From: Paraburkholderia sediminicola
GTDB taxonomy: Bacteria; Pseudomonadota; Gammaproteobacteria; Burkholderiales; Burkholderiaceae
DNA length: 64,000 bases
Direction of reading: 5' to 3'
NCBI RefSeq assembly: GCF_902859805.1
Contig: NZ_CADIKC010000004.1
Location: forward strand, 372,001 to 436,000
A program made the position numbers and the translations under genes. The notes under the pieces were generated by a model. That model was not told where the DNA came from and did no database searches. It saw only the letters and a program-made list of their open reading frames with translations. Positions within the stretch are counted from its first letter, which is position 1. Each line of letters begins with the position of its first letter. Of the stretch, positions 9,481 to 17,570 are shown piece after piece.

Positions 9481-9915
9481 TTACTCAAGCGTAGGCGGCA
9501 ACTGTCCAAGTTGCCGGAACACCGATAACCAATCTTCGAGGTGCCACGTCTTCGCAATCAGATTTCCGCGCATCTGATGGAAAGAGTGAATCGCGAAACT
9601 GATGTGTTTGGAACTTGCAGCAATGCCCAGTAGTTTTCCGGTTTGCGTGCCCGTGATCTCTGCGCGAACGCCCACCCGGTCTCCATGAATCAGCACGTCG
9701 AGAATGGTGATTTTCATATCCGGCAGCGCTGTGGCGATGTTGGCAAATATTTGAACCATCTGCTCAGGTCCCGGCGCCGCCCCGGCAGGTTCGGGAATAT
9801 ATTCCCAATCTGGGGTAACGACCTTTCGTAACAACGCGACGCTTTTCTGCTCGAAGGCGCGATAGAGTCCTTCAATCGCTTCACGGGTGATCGCTTCTTC
9901 GGTAGATACGGCCAT
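9481..9915 (-). CDS. SnoaL-like ester cyclase / polyketide-cyclase-fold protein
   Basis: A 144-residue cytosolic protein of the SnoaL/NTF2-like fold. Typical features are the N-terminal helix REAIEGLYRAFEQKS, a WEYIPEP segment, GPEQMVQIFANIATALPDMKI and the closing strand AKTWHLEDWLSVFRQLG. ATG at 9915 with AGGAG eight bases upstream. Members act as cyclases, dehydratases or ligand carriers; the substrate cannot be predicted. It lies 29 bases downstream of the LysR-DUF1269 gene on the same strand, so it may be its operon partner. Confidence 0.75.
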   Translation of the reverse strand: MAVSTEEAITREAIEGLYRAFEQKSVALLRKVVTPDWEYIPEPAGAAPGPEQMVQIFANIATALPDMKITILDVLIHGDRVGVRAEITGTQTGKLLGIAASSKHISFAIHSFHQMRGNLIAKTWHLEDWLSVFRQLGQLPPTLE

Positions 9916-9944
9916 GTCCGGTTACTCCTGAAGAATGCACCCGG

Positions 9945-11414
9945 TCAGGCAAGTGGCTTGCGAAAAACGCTCCCGCCATAACCGAGCACGATATTGTCGA
10001 CTTCAAACGGTGACGCCTCCTGCGCCTCGAGGATGAATGCCACGTGGCCAGGGGTCAGTTTGCCGGATATCGATGCGACCAGGTCGTCGTCGAACGTGTC
10101 CCTGATCGCATGCTCGGCCAGCCCACCGCTCGCCCCTATCGTGAAGCCAAGTAGCGCCCCTGCCGGTCCGCCAAGCATCCCGATCAAACCGCCCGTCAGC
10201 GCACCGATCACTGTGCCCCAAAACGGCCGGGTTTGCTTGTCGAGCAGGATCAGCTTACCTGTTGCGTCTTTTTGAACCAGCACGCCGCTCTCGATTTTGA
10301 AACCAAGGTCTTTTTCCTCAAAATTCCGGAAATCCCGACCGGCTCTTTCGGCGACGTCCACACTGTCGAAAACGGCGACGATCAACTGTTGTGCCATTTG
10401 ATAGCTCCTTGATCTGCCAACGTTGTCTATCAAAGATAGTGACTTTCGCATCGCGCGCCATTTGTTTATTTCCGATTCATGGTATCGGTCGAAGTGCGCC
10501 TTGACCTCAGCGTGTGCTCTGCCGAGGATTTCCGGCGTGCAATGGTTTAGCATCGTCGCAATCAGCTGTACCCGCACGGGTATCTGGCGTTGGGTCCGGC
10601 TCAGGAGATTCAGTTCGAATGGCGGCAGCTCGAATTCCGGCAGTATGCGCACGAGCCGGCCCTCTGTAAGCGCATCGACGCATGCCGGTTCTTCCAGTAC
10701 CCCGATGCCGACGCCCGAAACGATCATTTCATGCATGGGCCGCCAATGACTGGTCCTGACCGCCGTACGGATCGGCGCGCTCTCCACGACAGTCGCCATG
10801 TGCCTGAGCGGCAACTGGTCGGTGCCGAACATGCCCTGGACCCGGATGAACGGGTGCTTGACCAGCTCAGATGGATCGGTGATCGGACCATGCTGGCTGA
10901 TATAGCCTGGCGCGGCAACAAGAACGCGCCCAACCTGCCCCAGCTGATAGGCAGTGAATGCCCCTTCTCCAAGTTGCCCAAGACGAAACGAGATATCGAC
11001 ACCCTCCGTCACGAGGTCGACGACCCGGTCGTTCAGGACCAGTTCCAGATCCAGTTGCGGATAGGCTGCACGCACCAGCGTCAACGCTTCCGGCACAACT
11101 GTCTCGCCAAAACAATGAGGCGCCGCGATACGAATCGTTCCTTTGAGCGCATGCTCGTCGCTCGACACTTCAGCGACCGCCTCTTCCACTGCGTGCAGGA
11201 TCCTCTTGCTACAGTCGTAGAATTTAACGCCTTCGGGCGTACGATTGAATGCGCGCGCACTTCGGCGCAGGAGCCGGCAGCCAAGATACTTCTCCAGCCG
11301 CTCGATACGTTCGCTCGCGGCCGGCTGCCCGATATTGAGGTCTCGCGCCGCGCCGGAGATACTCCCACGCTCAACCACTCTGACGTAGATGCGCATGGCT
11401 TCGAGCAGATTCAC
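9945..11414 (-). CDS. LysR-type regulator fused in frame to a C-terminal DUF1269 domain
   Basis: A 489-residue open frame, GTG start at 11412-11414 with GGAGG upstream. Residues 1-60 are a LysR helix-turn-helix (GSISGAARDLNIGQPAAS), about 90-295 the effector-binding domain, and 340-489 a DUF1269 domain. The DUF1269 part holds two glycine-zipper hydrophobic stretches (GALTGGLIGMLGGPAG, LLGFTIGASGG). A linker of about 40 residues replaces the normal LysR tail. Its paralogue at 13894-14883 ends without any such domain. An ideal internal ribosome site precedes Met340, so DUF1269 may also, or only, be made separately. No frameshift is needed. Divergent from the peroxidase-encapsulin operon, which it may regulate. 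Confidence 0.8.
   Translation of the reverse strand: MNLLEAMRIYVRVVERGSISGAARDLNIGQPAASERIERLEKYLGCRLLRRSARAFNRTPEGVKFYDCSKRILHAVEEAVAEVSSDEHALKGTIRIAAPHCFGETVVPEALTLVRAAYPQLDLELVLNDRVVDLVTEGVDISFRLGQLGEGAFTAYQLGQVGRVLVAAPGYISQHGPITDPSELVKHPFIRVQGMFGTDQLPLRHMATVVESAPIRTAVRTSHWRPMHEMIVSGVGIGVLEEPACVDALTEGRLVRILPEFELPPFELNLLSRTQRQIPVRVQLIATMLNHCTPEILGRAHAEVKAHFDRYHESEINKWRAMRKSLSLIDNVGRSRSYQMAQQLIVAVFDSVDVAERAGRDFRNFEEKDLGFKIESGVLVQKDATGKLILLDKQTRPFWGTVIGALTGGLIGMLGGPAGALLGFTIGASGGLAEHAIRDTFDDDLVASISGKLTPGHVAFILEAQEASPFEVDNIVLGYGGSVFRKPLA
10397..10410 (-). promoter_or_regulatory. Internal ribosome-binding site and ATG of the DUF1269 unit
   Basis: On the minus strand AAGGAG (10410-10405) is followed by seven bases and an ATG (10397-10395) beginning MAQQLIVAVF, exactly where DUF1269 homology starts. 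The strength of this site, inside what reads as one fused gene, indicates that the DUF1269 protein (150 residues, 9945-10397) was, or still is, translated independently. Confidence 0.65.
10600..11414 (-). repeat. Left copy of duplicated LysR segment
   Basis: Collinear with 14069-14883 without visible gaps and in the same orientation. Stretches such as the one around 10738-10870 match almost base for base; divergence increases toward the DNA-binding end and outside the coding region. It points to gene duplication with possible gene conversion. Confidence 0.85.
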
Positions 11415-11957
11415 CGCACCTCACCTCCATTCGCAATGCGAATTATCAGGCGCCGCCTTTCTTGCTGCGATAGACAGCCTTGAACGGATGGTAACGATAT
11501 GACAGGAGAATAAAAGACCACCGGGTCCGATATAAAGTATCGAATGAGAAGCAGAGATTTACGACAAAACAATGTCGAACCTTATCGGCGCATGATCTCG
11601 CCGCACGCCGCTTGATACGTTGCCCCGCCGGCAAGCATGCAAAACGCAATCGGGTCGCCCGCCCGGCTTCGGGATGCCGCATTCGGACTCGTCCAGATCC
11701 TTTGCACTGTTTCCATAATGTGCCTGGGCGGTATAACATCTCTGGACGCATAGTTGAACATCGACAATGTCACGTATCTCCGCGCACCTCCTGATGACGA
11801 AGCAACGCTTTATGTGTACTTGCGGCGATTGCAGCAGCACACGTACTTCCTTCACGCGGACGAAAAATTTGCGCGCGCCTTAGACAGATGATGACGAAGG
11901 CGGAAAGGCATTCGCTCCATCCCCGGAATCAATAACGGTTCATCAATATTTAATCCG
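11415..11957. other. Intergenic region between LysR-DUF1269 and the DyP gene
   Basis: About 540 bases without a convincing gene. Only short frames with atypical composition occur. It must hold the divergent promoters of the LysR gene and the DyP-encapsulin operon, and any LysR binding site. I could not pick a specific T-N11-A operator with confidence. Confidence 0.5.
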
Positions 11958-13016
11958 ATGCCCAAAGACATCCCAGAATCGCAAGCCGTTTGTAATGACA
12001 TCACACGTAGCGCGATCTTCATCGTCGCGACCCTCGCGGCAGGCCAGGAGCCCGCTGAACAGGTGCGCGCGTGGTGCGGGGACGTTGCTGCCCTGGTGCG
12101 CTCAGTCGGCAAGCGCGTCCCCTCCGGCAACCTGTCGTGCGTGGTCGGCTTTGGCTCCGACGTGTGGGACACGTTGTTCGGCGCCCCGCGCCCGGCGAGC
12201 CTGCATCCGTTCCGCGAATTCGGCGCAGGCGAGCGTCGCGCCGTGAGTACGCCGGGGGATATCCTGCTGCACATCCGCGCGGACCAGATGGATCTCTGCT
12301 TCGAGCTCGCCACGCAGTTGACAGGACGGCTCGGTACCGCCGTCTCGGTCATCGACGAAGTACACGGTTTTCGCAACTTCGATCTGCGCAGCATGGTGGG
12401 CTTCGTCGACGGCACCGAGAATCCGCAGGGTCGCGAGGCTGTCGATTTCACCCGCATCGGTGACGAGGACCCGGAGTTCGAGGCCGGCAGTTATGTCATC
12501 GTGCAGAAGTACATGCACGACATGAACGGCTGGAACTCGCTCTCCGTCGAGACCCAGGAGCGCATTATCGGCCGCACGAAACTGGCCGACATCGAGCTCG
12601 ACGCAGCGGTCAAACCGACCTGTTCACATAGCTCGCTCACCACGATCACCGAGAACGGCGAGGAAGTGAAAATCCTCCGCGACAACATGCCATTCGGCCG
12701 CCCCGGCATGGGCGAGTTCGGCACCTACTTTATCGGTTATGCGCGTTCGCCCGAGCCTATCGAGCAAATGATGAAAAACATGTTCGTCGGGCGCCCGCCG
12801 GGCAACTATGACAGGCTGCTCGACTATAGCCGCGCGGTCACGGGCAACCTCTTCTTCATCCCCTCGGCCACCTTGCTCGAGGCGCTTGCGGATCGCGATC
12901 CGCAAGCGGCCGCGGCCGTTGTCGAGCAATCGCCTGAACCGTCTTCATCCGCTGAGCCGCGTCACGACGGCTCGCTGAATATTGGCTCTCTCAAGGGAAT
13001 CTCTCAACATGAATAA
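11958..13016 (+). CDS. DyP-type heme peroxidase, encapsulin cargo protein
   Basis: A 352-residue dye-decolorizing peroxidase. The family signature GFVDGTENP gives catalytic Asp151; the proximal heme His is about 224 (TCSHSSLTT) and the distal Arg about 241 (ILRDNMPFG). After residue 315 an Ala/Pro/Ser-rich linker leads to the C-terminal tail DGSLNIGSLKG (337-347), which matches the known cargo-loading peptide that docks on the inner surface of family 1 encapsulins. The encapsulin gene overlaps its last 8 bases. The enzyme should therefore work inside a protein shell, oxidising bulky or reactive substrates with peroxide. No export signal. No strong ribosome site is visible before the ATG at 11958. 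Confidence 0.95.
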   Translation: MPKDIPESQAVCNDITRSAIFIVATLAAGQEPAEQVRAWCGDVAALVRSVGKRVPSGNLSCVVGFGSDVWDTLFGAPRPASLHPFREFGAGERRAVSTPGDILLHIRADQMDLCFELATQLTGRLGTAVSVIDEVHGFRNFDLRSMVGFVDGTENPQGREAVDFTRIGDEDPEFEAGSYVIVQKYMHDMNGWNSLSVETQERIIGRTKLADIELDAAVKPTCSHSSLTTITENGEEVKILRDNMPFGRPGMGEFGTYFIGYARSPEPIEQMMKNMFVGRPPGNYDRLLDYSRAVTGNLFFIPSATLLEALADRDPQAAAAVVEQSPEPSSSAEPRHDGSLNIGSLKGISQHE

Positions 13017-13812
13017 TCTGCATCGCGAGCTTGCCCCCATCTCCCGTGCCGCCTGGTCGCAACTCGAAGATGAAGTGGCCCGCACGTTCAAGCGCAGCGT
13101 CGCCGGCCGTCGTGTGGTCGACGTCAAGGGTCCTGGTGGAACCGAACTGTCCGGCGTCGGCACTGGGCATCAGATCGCGATCGCCGCGCCGCAGCAGGGC
13201 GTGGTGGCGAAGCTGGCTGAGGTCAAGAGCCTCGTGCAGTTGACCGTGCCGTTCGAGCTGCAGCGCGAAGCGATCGACAGCGTCGTGCGCGGTGCGAAAG
13301 ATGCCGACTGGCAGCCCGCGAAGGAAGCCGCCAAACAGCTCGCCTACGCCGAAGATCGCGCGATTTTCGATGGATATAAGGCTGCGGGCATTGGCGGGCT
13401 TCGTGAAGGCTCGTCGAATCCGTCGCTCGCACTGCCGGCCGACATCAGCGATTATCCGAACACGATCAGCAATGCGCTCGAAGAACTGCGGCTTGCCGGC
13501 GTCGACGGGCCCTATTCCGTGCTGCTCGGCGCTGACGCGTATACAGCGCTCGGCGAGGCGCGCGATCAGGGTTATCCGGTGATCGAGCACATCAAGCGGA
13601 TCGTGAACGGCGACATCATCTGGGCGCCCGCGCTTGCGGGCGGCAGCGTGTTGTCCACACGCGGCGGCGACTTCGAGTTACATCTCGGCGAAGAGTTGTC
13701 GATCGGATACGTGAGCCATACCGACACCGTCGTGCGCCTCTATCTGTGCGAGACGCTGACATTCCTGATGCTGACGAGCGAAGCGTCGGTGTCGTTGACG
13801 CAGGCAGAGTAA
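13009..13812 (+). CDS. Family 1 encapsulin shell protein (linocin M18-like)
   Basis: A 267-residue HK97-fold shell protein. The opening MNNLHRELAPISRAAWSQL, the GRRVVDVKGPGG segment and the C-terminal SIGYVSHTDTVVRLYLCETLTF are hallmarks. Length fits the 60-subunit (T=1) encapsulins. Its ATG lies within the last codons of the DyP gene (8-base overlap, AAGGGA upstream), so cargo and shell are translationally coupled. Older annotations call this family bacteriocin or protease; the adjacent cargo argues for a nanocompartment. No third cargo such as a ferritin-like protein is in the operon. Confidence 0.96.
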   Translation: MNNLHRELAPISRAAWSQLEDEVARTFKRSVAGRRVVDVKGPGGTELSGVGTGHQIAIAAPQQGVVAKLAEVKSLVQLTVPFELQREAIDSVVRGAKDADWQPAKEAAKQLAYAEDRAIFDGYKAAGIGGLREGSSNPSLALPADISDYPNTISNALEELRLAGVDGPYSVLLGADAYTALGEARDQGYPVIEHIKRIVNGDIIWAPALAGGSVLSTRGGDFELHLGEELSIGYVSHTDTVVRLYLCETLTFLMLTSEASVSLTQAE

Positions 13813-13878
13813 GCGCCTTCCGATTCCTGCTATCGGTTGCTGAAGGTTGCCCGGGGGTTGCCAGATCTCCCGGCCTCA

Positions 13879-13912
13879 GCCATCGTTGCGTGCTCAGGCC
13901 CGCAACGATGGC
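13879..13912. terminator. Hairpin between encapsulin and the convergent LysR gene
   Basis: A perfect 12-bp inverted repeat (arm GCCATCGTTGCG, 13879-13890 with 13901-13912) around a 10-base loop. It spans the stop codon of the minus-strand LysR gene and sits 66 bases after the encapsulin stop. Neither flank has a T-run, so it may be a bidirectional, Rho-assisted or RNA-stabilising hairpin rather than a classical terminator. Confidence 0.5.
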
Positions 13913-14883
13913 GTTAGAAGTGCGGACACGTCATCGTCGGGAAGTATTTCCAAGCGATTCGTCGCTTCGCCACAGTCGACGTGCACCCTCTCCAGAATTT
14001 CCGACGCGCACTTTCTCAACATCGTGACCAGCATCCGTACCCGTGGCGGCACCGGACGTTGCGCCTGAATCAACAGGTTCAGATCGAAGGGCAGCACCTC
14101 GAATTCCGGCAGTATGCGCACGAGCCGACCCTCTGCAAGCGCATCGACGCACGCCGGCTCTTCCAGCACGCCGATGCCGGCACCCGAAAGGATCATTTCA
14201 TACATGGGCCGCCAATGACTGGTCTTGATCGCAGTACGGATCGGTGCGCTCTCCACAACGGTCGCCATGTGCCTGAGCGGCAACTGGTCGGTGCCGAACA
14301 TGCCCTGGACCCGGATGAACGGATGCTTGACCAGCTCGGATGGCTCCGTGATTGGACCGTGCTGACTCAGATAGCCTGGCGAGGCGACGAGAACACGCCC
14401 AACCTGGCCAAGTTGACGCGCAATGAATGCCCCTTCGCCAAGTTGCCCAAGACGAAACGAAATATCGACGCCCTCCGTCACGAGGTCCACGACCCGGTCG
14501 TTCAGAACCAGTTCCAGATCCAGTTGCGGATAGGCTGCACGCACCAGCGTCAACGCTTCCGGCACCACCGTCTCGCCAAAACAATGAGGCGCCGCGATAC
14601 GAATCGTCCCCTTGAGACCCTCCTCGTCGTTCGATACTTCAGCGATAGCCTGCTCCACGGCGAGCAGAATCGCTTTGCTACGCTCGTAGAACGTGACGCC
14701 CTCGGGCGTGCAATTGAAAGCGCGTGCGCTACGGAGCAGGAGCCTACAGCCCAGGTATTTCTCCAGCCGCTCGATGCGTTCGCTCGTGGCCGGCTGCCCC
14801 ATATTGAGGTCCCGCGCCGCGCCGGAGATACTCTCTCGCTCAACCACCCTGACGTAAATCCGCATGGCTTCTAGCAGATTCAT
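13894..14883 (-). CDS. LysR-type regulator, paralogue of the LysR-DUF1269 protein
   Basis: A 329-residue LysR regulator, near-identical over most of its length to the LysR part of the 9945-11414 protein. HTH at residues 1-60 (ESISGAARDLNMGQPATS), effector domain about 90-295. I start it at the ATG at 14883, which aligns with the paralogue and has GGGAGG nine bases upstream; an upstream in-frame ATG would add 12 unrelated residues. The tail after residue 300 (ERVHVDCGEATNRLE) diverges completely from the paralogue. Convergent with encapsulin, divergent from the MocR gene. Which promoter it controls is unknown; the flanking position suggests the nanocompartment operon. Confidence 0.88.
   Translation of the reverse strand: MNLLEAMRIYVRVVERESISGAARDLNMGQPATSERIERLEKYLGCRLLLRSARAFNCTPEGVTFYERSKAILLAVEQAIAEVSNDEEGLKGTIRIAAPHCFGETVVPEALTLVRAAYPQLDLELVLNDRVVDLVTEGVDISFRLGQLGEGAFIARQLGQVGRVLVASPGYLSQHGPITEPSELVKHPFIRVQGMFGTDQLPLRHMATVVESAPIRTAIKTSHWRPMYEMILSGAGIGVLEEPACVDALAEGRLVRILPEFEVLPFDLNLLIQAQRPVPPRVRMLVTMLRKCASEILERVHVDCGEATNRLEILPDDDVSALLTPSLRA
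14069..14883 (-). repeat. Right copy of duplicated LysR segment
   Basis: Partner of 10600-11414, same orientation, offset about 3.47 kb. The two copies bracket the DyP-encapsulin operon as a direct repeat; recombination between them would delete the operon. Confidence 0.85.
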
Positions 14884-15156
14884 GGTGCCCAACCTCCCTG
14901 TATGCCGATCTCGTGTCATTCGAACCAGTTTTTGCGCATCGGAAGCTCCTTACGGGGCGACCTGGCAATGCGCATTCGATGGAGAACAGGTTAAGGGCGG
15001 GCCATCGGTCGCTGAGTGCACACATCGGGCCGACTTGGGTCAGTACAGTTCTGCTACGCTCCCTGCACCGGGCGGCGGCACGGCGAGGCGAACGCGTGCC
15101 AGCCGGGTGAGAAGTCGATACAACGTGCCGCGGCGGAACGCTAAGGGAATCGTCCG

Positions 15157-16584
15157 ATGAATCTCTATGAGAAGCTGGCAGATGACATCGAGAAGCTGAT
15201 CCGGCAAGGCGTGTACGGGCATGGCGAGCGCCTCCCATCCGTACGGCAGACCAGCCAGCAGCATCGGCTCAGCGTGACAACGGTCATCCGCGCCTATTTG
15301 CTGCTCGAAAGCCGTGGCTTGCTGACGGCGAGGCCTCAGTCGGGCTATTTCGTCAATTTCCGGGGCGACGGGGGCGAACGGAAAACGCTCGAACTCCGGC
15401 CATCGAAACCGATTCCGATTTCGTCGCCGGTCGACGTCAGCCGGTTGGTGCTGTCCACCTTGCGCTCGATCGGCGTCGACGATGCCGTGCCGCTCGGCTC
15501 GCCCTACCCCGACCCTGGCCTCTTTCCCTTCGAAAGGATCAACCGCTACGCTTACGACGCGGGACGCGGCAAAACGCGCTGGGGCGTGACCGACGCACTG
15601 CCGCCTGGCAATGCGGCCCTTGTGCGGCAGATTGCGCGACGCTACCTCGAGAACGGCATGGCCGTCGATCCGAACGAGATCATCATCACGGTCGGCGCGA
15701 CTGAGGCGATCAATCTGTGCCTTCAGGCGGTCGCGAAGCCCGGCGACGTGATCGCGGTGGAATCACCGACGTTCTACGCGATGCTTCATGCAATCGAACG
15801 GATGGGCATGAAAGCGATCGAGGTGTCGACTCATCCCGAGCATGGCATCGATATTGAAGCGCTCGCCGCCATCGTAAAGTCGCAGACCATTACGGCCTGC
15901 ATGGTCATGCCGAACTTCCAGAATCCGCTGGGTTTTCTGATGCCTGACGAGCGCAAGCGCGAACTCGTGGAATTCCTGACGAAGTGGGATATTCCGGTCA
16001 TCGAGAATGGCGTCTACAACGAGCTTCACTATGACAGCACGCACCCCAGCACGTTGAAGTCATTCGACACGAAGGGGCTGGTGCTGCACTGTGGGTCGTT
16101 TTCGAAGACTCTCACGGCAGCCTACCGGATCGGTTGGGCGCTGCCGGGCCGATATCGCGATCAGGTGGAGAAACTCAAGTTCCTGAATACGCTGACCTCT
16201 CCGTCGATTCCGCAAATGGCGATTGCGGAATTCCTCGAACGCGATGGCTATGAGCATCACCTGCGAAGGGTTCGCAGAGCGTATGCGCAGCAGGCCAATC
16301 TGATGAAGGCAACCGTCTCGCGTTTCTTTCCTGAAGGCACGCGCATGTCCAACCCCGCGGGAGGATACGTGCTGTGGATCGAATTGCCGCCCAAGGTCGA
16401 CGCCATGCGGCTTTATAACCTCGCGCTCGATCAAGGTATCACCATCGGACCGGGCTACATGTTCTCGGTCTCGGAGACGACCTATCGGAACTTCATCCGC
16501 CTCAATTACAGCAGCCCGTGGTCGAGTGAGATCGAACAGGCTGTGATTACGGTGGGCAAGCTTGTCGCGATGTGCGCCAAGTAG
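15157..16584 (+). CDS. MocR-type regulator (GntR HTH fused to aminotransferase fold)
   Basis: A 475-residue protein. Residues 1-70 are a GntR winged helix (ERLPSVRQTSQQHRLSVTTV). From about 95 onward comes a type I PLP-aminotransferase domain with TVGATEAINL, MPNFQNPLG, and the PLP Lys in CGSFSKTLTAAYRIGW. The start ATG has AAGGGA seven bases upstream. MocR proteins sense PLP or amine-type ligands and regulate neighbouring genes, classically for PLP, GABA or taurine metabolism. Here no PLP-pathway or amine gene is adjacent: upstream is the divergent LysR and downstream the convergent moaD. The target is therefore unclear. Confidence 0.9.
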   Translation: MNLYEKLADDIEKLIRQGVYGHGERLPSVRQTSQQHRLSVTTVIRAYLLLESRGLLTARPQSGYFVNFRGDGGERKTLELRPSKPIPISSPVDVSRLVLSTLRSIGVDDAVPLGSPYPDPGLFPFERINRYAYDAGRGKTRWGVTDALPPGNAALVRQIARRYLENGMAVDPNEIIITVGATEAINLCLQAVAKPGDVIAVESPTFYAMLHAIERMGMKAIEVSTHPEHGIDIEALAAIVKSQTITACMVMPNFQNPLGFLMPDERKRELVEFLTKWDIPVIENGVYNELHYDSTHPSTLKSFDTKGLVLHCGSFSKTLTAAYRIGWALPGRYRDQVEKLKFLNTLTSPSIPQMAIAEFLERDGYEHHLRRVRRAYAQQANLMKATVSRFFPEGTRMSNPAGGYVLWIELPPKVDAMRLYNLALDQGITIGPGYMFSVSETTYRNFIRLNYSSPWSSEIEQAVITVGKLVAMCAK

Positions 16585-16660
16585 CGGCTCGCTGATACGC
16601 TGGCCACGGCCTTAGCGCGTGTGGGGCACGGGGCGCGGCTCGATCTTGAGAGCACGAGCC

Positions 16661-16918
16661 TCAGCCCCCCGTGACCGGCGGGAAGAACGCTATCTCGCTG
16701 TCCTCGCGCACGACGAACGTGTCCGCGACCATCTCGTGATTGACGGCTGTGCGGAGCGGCCGTCCCGCGCGCAGGGCCTCGGCCGTCCGCTCGTCTCTTG
16801 ACGCGAGCCTGACGCGCAAGGAGTCAACGGGGAGTTCGGGCGCGTCAATGTGCACAATCTCCTGCGAGATGCCGAGTTGTTCACGAACGCTTGCGAAATA
16901 TTTGATGGTGAGTTTCAT
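16661..16918 (-). CDS. moaD: Molybdopterin synthase sulfur-carrier subunit MoaD
   Basis: An 85-residue ubiquitin-fold protein. It starts MKLTIKYFASVREQLG, the standard MoaD opening, and ends FFPPVTGG, with the C-terminal Gly-Gly that is adenylated and thiocarboxylated. Start ATG at 16918; the longer open frame upstream is Arg/Cys-rich and not MoaD-like. It follows moaE by 55 bases. With MoaE it inserts the dithiolene sulfurs into precursor Z (cPMP). Confidence 0.92.
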   Translation of the reverse strand: MKLTIKYFASVREQLGISQEIVHIDAPELPVDSLRVRLASRDERTAEALRAGRPLRTAVNHEMVADTFVVREDSEIAFFPPVTGG

Positions 16919-16973
16919 TCGTCTGTTCCTGTTGCCGGCGCGATGTGGGCACACGTTGTGAGCGAAACGCGCA

Positions 16974-17525
16974 TCAGCCCCACCGCAGCATCGATTGTTC
17001 GTCGCGCGTCTTGGCCTCGACCCATCTGACTTCGCCGTCACGGCGGATTTCCTTCTTCCACAACGGTGCGTGGGCTTTCAGGAAGTCCATCAGGAATTCG
17101 CACGCGTCGAATGCCGCTCTTCGATGCGGTGCAGCGACCACTACCAGCACCACCGCCTCGCCAAGCGCGACACGGCCCACCCGGTGCACGATCTTCACGG
17201 CCTCCAGGCACCATCGTGCGATGGCTTCTTCGACGATGCTGCTGAACGACTGCTCCGTCATCCCCGGATAGTGCTCGAGTTCGAGTGCGACTACGTCATC
17301 GAAATCGCCACAGTTACGCACCACGCCGAGGAAGTTCACGATGGCGCCCACATTCGGATTACGCGTGATCGGCATGATCTCCGACTGGATGTCGATCGGC
17401 TGAAGCTGGACCCGCACTTCGAAGCCCGACGCGATAGTGACCTGGAGAGACGCTGGATCGCTTGCATGCTCATTGGCGCTCGCTCTGTCAGGCTGTGTGC
17501 GATCGCGGGATGACGGTGTTGTCAT
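16974..17525 (-). CDS. moaE: Molybdopterin synthase catalytic subunit MoaE
   Basis: A 183-residue MoaE. Core motifs are GAIVNFLGVVR, LELEHYPGMTE, HRVGRVALGEAVVLV, the Arg pair in APHRRAAFDACE, and catalytic-loop Lys residues in PLWKKEIRRDGEVRWV. ATG at 17525 with GGAG eight bases upstream. The N-terminus is about 35 residues longer and Ser/Asp-rich compared with usual MoaE. Middle gene of moaA-moaE-moaD. Confidence 0.93.
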   Translation of the reverse strand: MTTPSSRDRTQPDRASANEHASDPASLQVTIASGFEVRVQLQPIDIQSEIMPITRNPNVGAIVNFLGVVRNCGDFDDVVALELEHYPGMTEQSFSSIVEEAIARWCLEAVKIVHRVGRVALGEAVVLVVVAAPHRRAAFDACEFLMDFLKAHAPLWKKEIRRDGEVRWVEAKTRDEQSMLRWG

Positions 17526-17570
17526 GGCAGAACTCCGGTCTGTGTCTGCTTCGCAAGGACTCGTCAGGCC

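Noticed and set aside
11582..11773. A 63-codon minus-strand frame in the LysR-DyP gap, vaguely phasin-like
   Set aside because: No ribosome site, several odd rare residues, no recognisable domain.
10590..14874. Two 297-codon plus-strand frames opposite both LysR genes
   Set aside because: They are equal because the LysR genes are duplicates; the translated sequences have no domain and no ribosome site.
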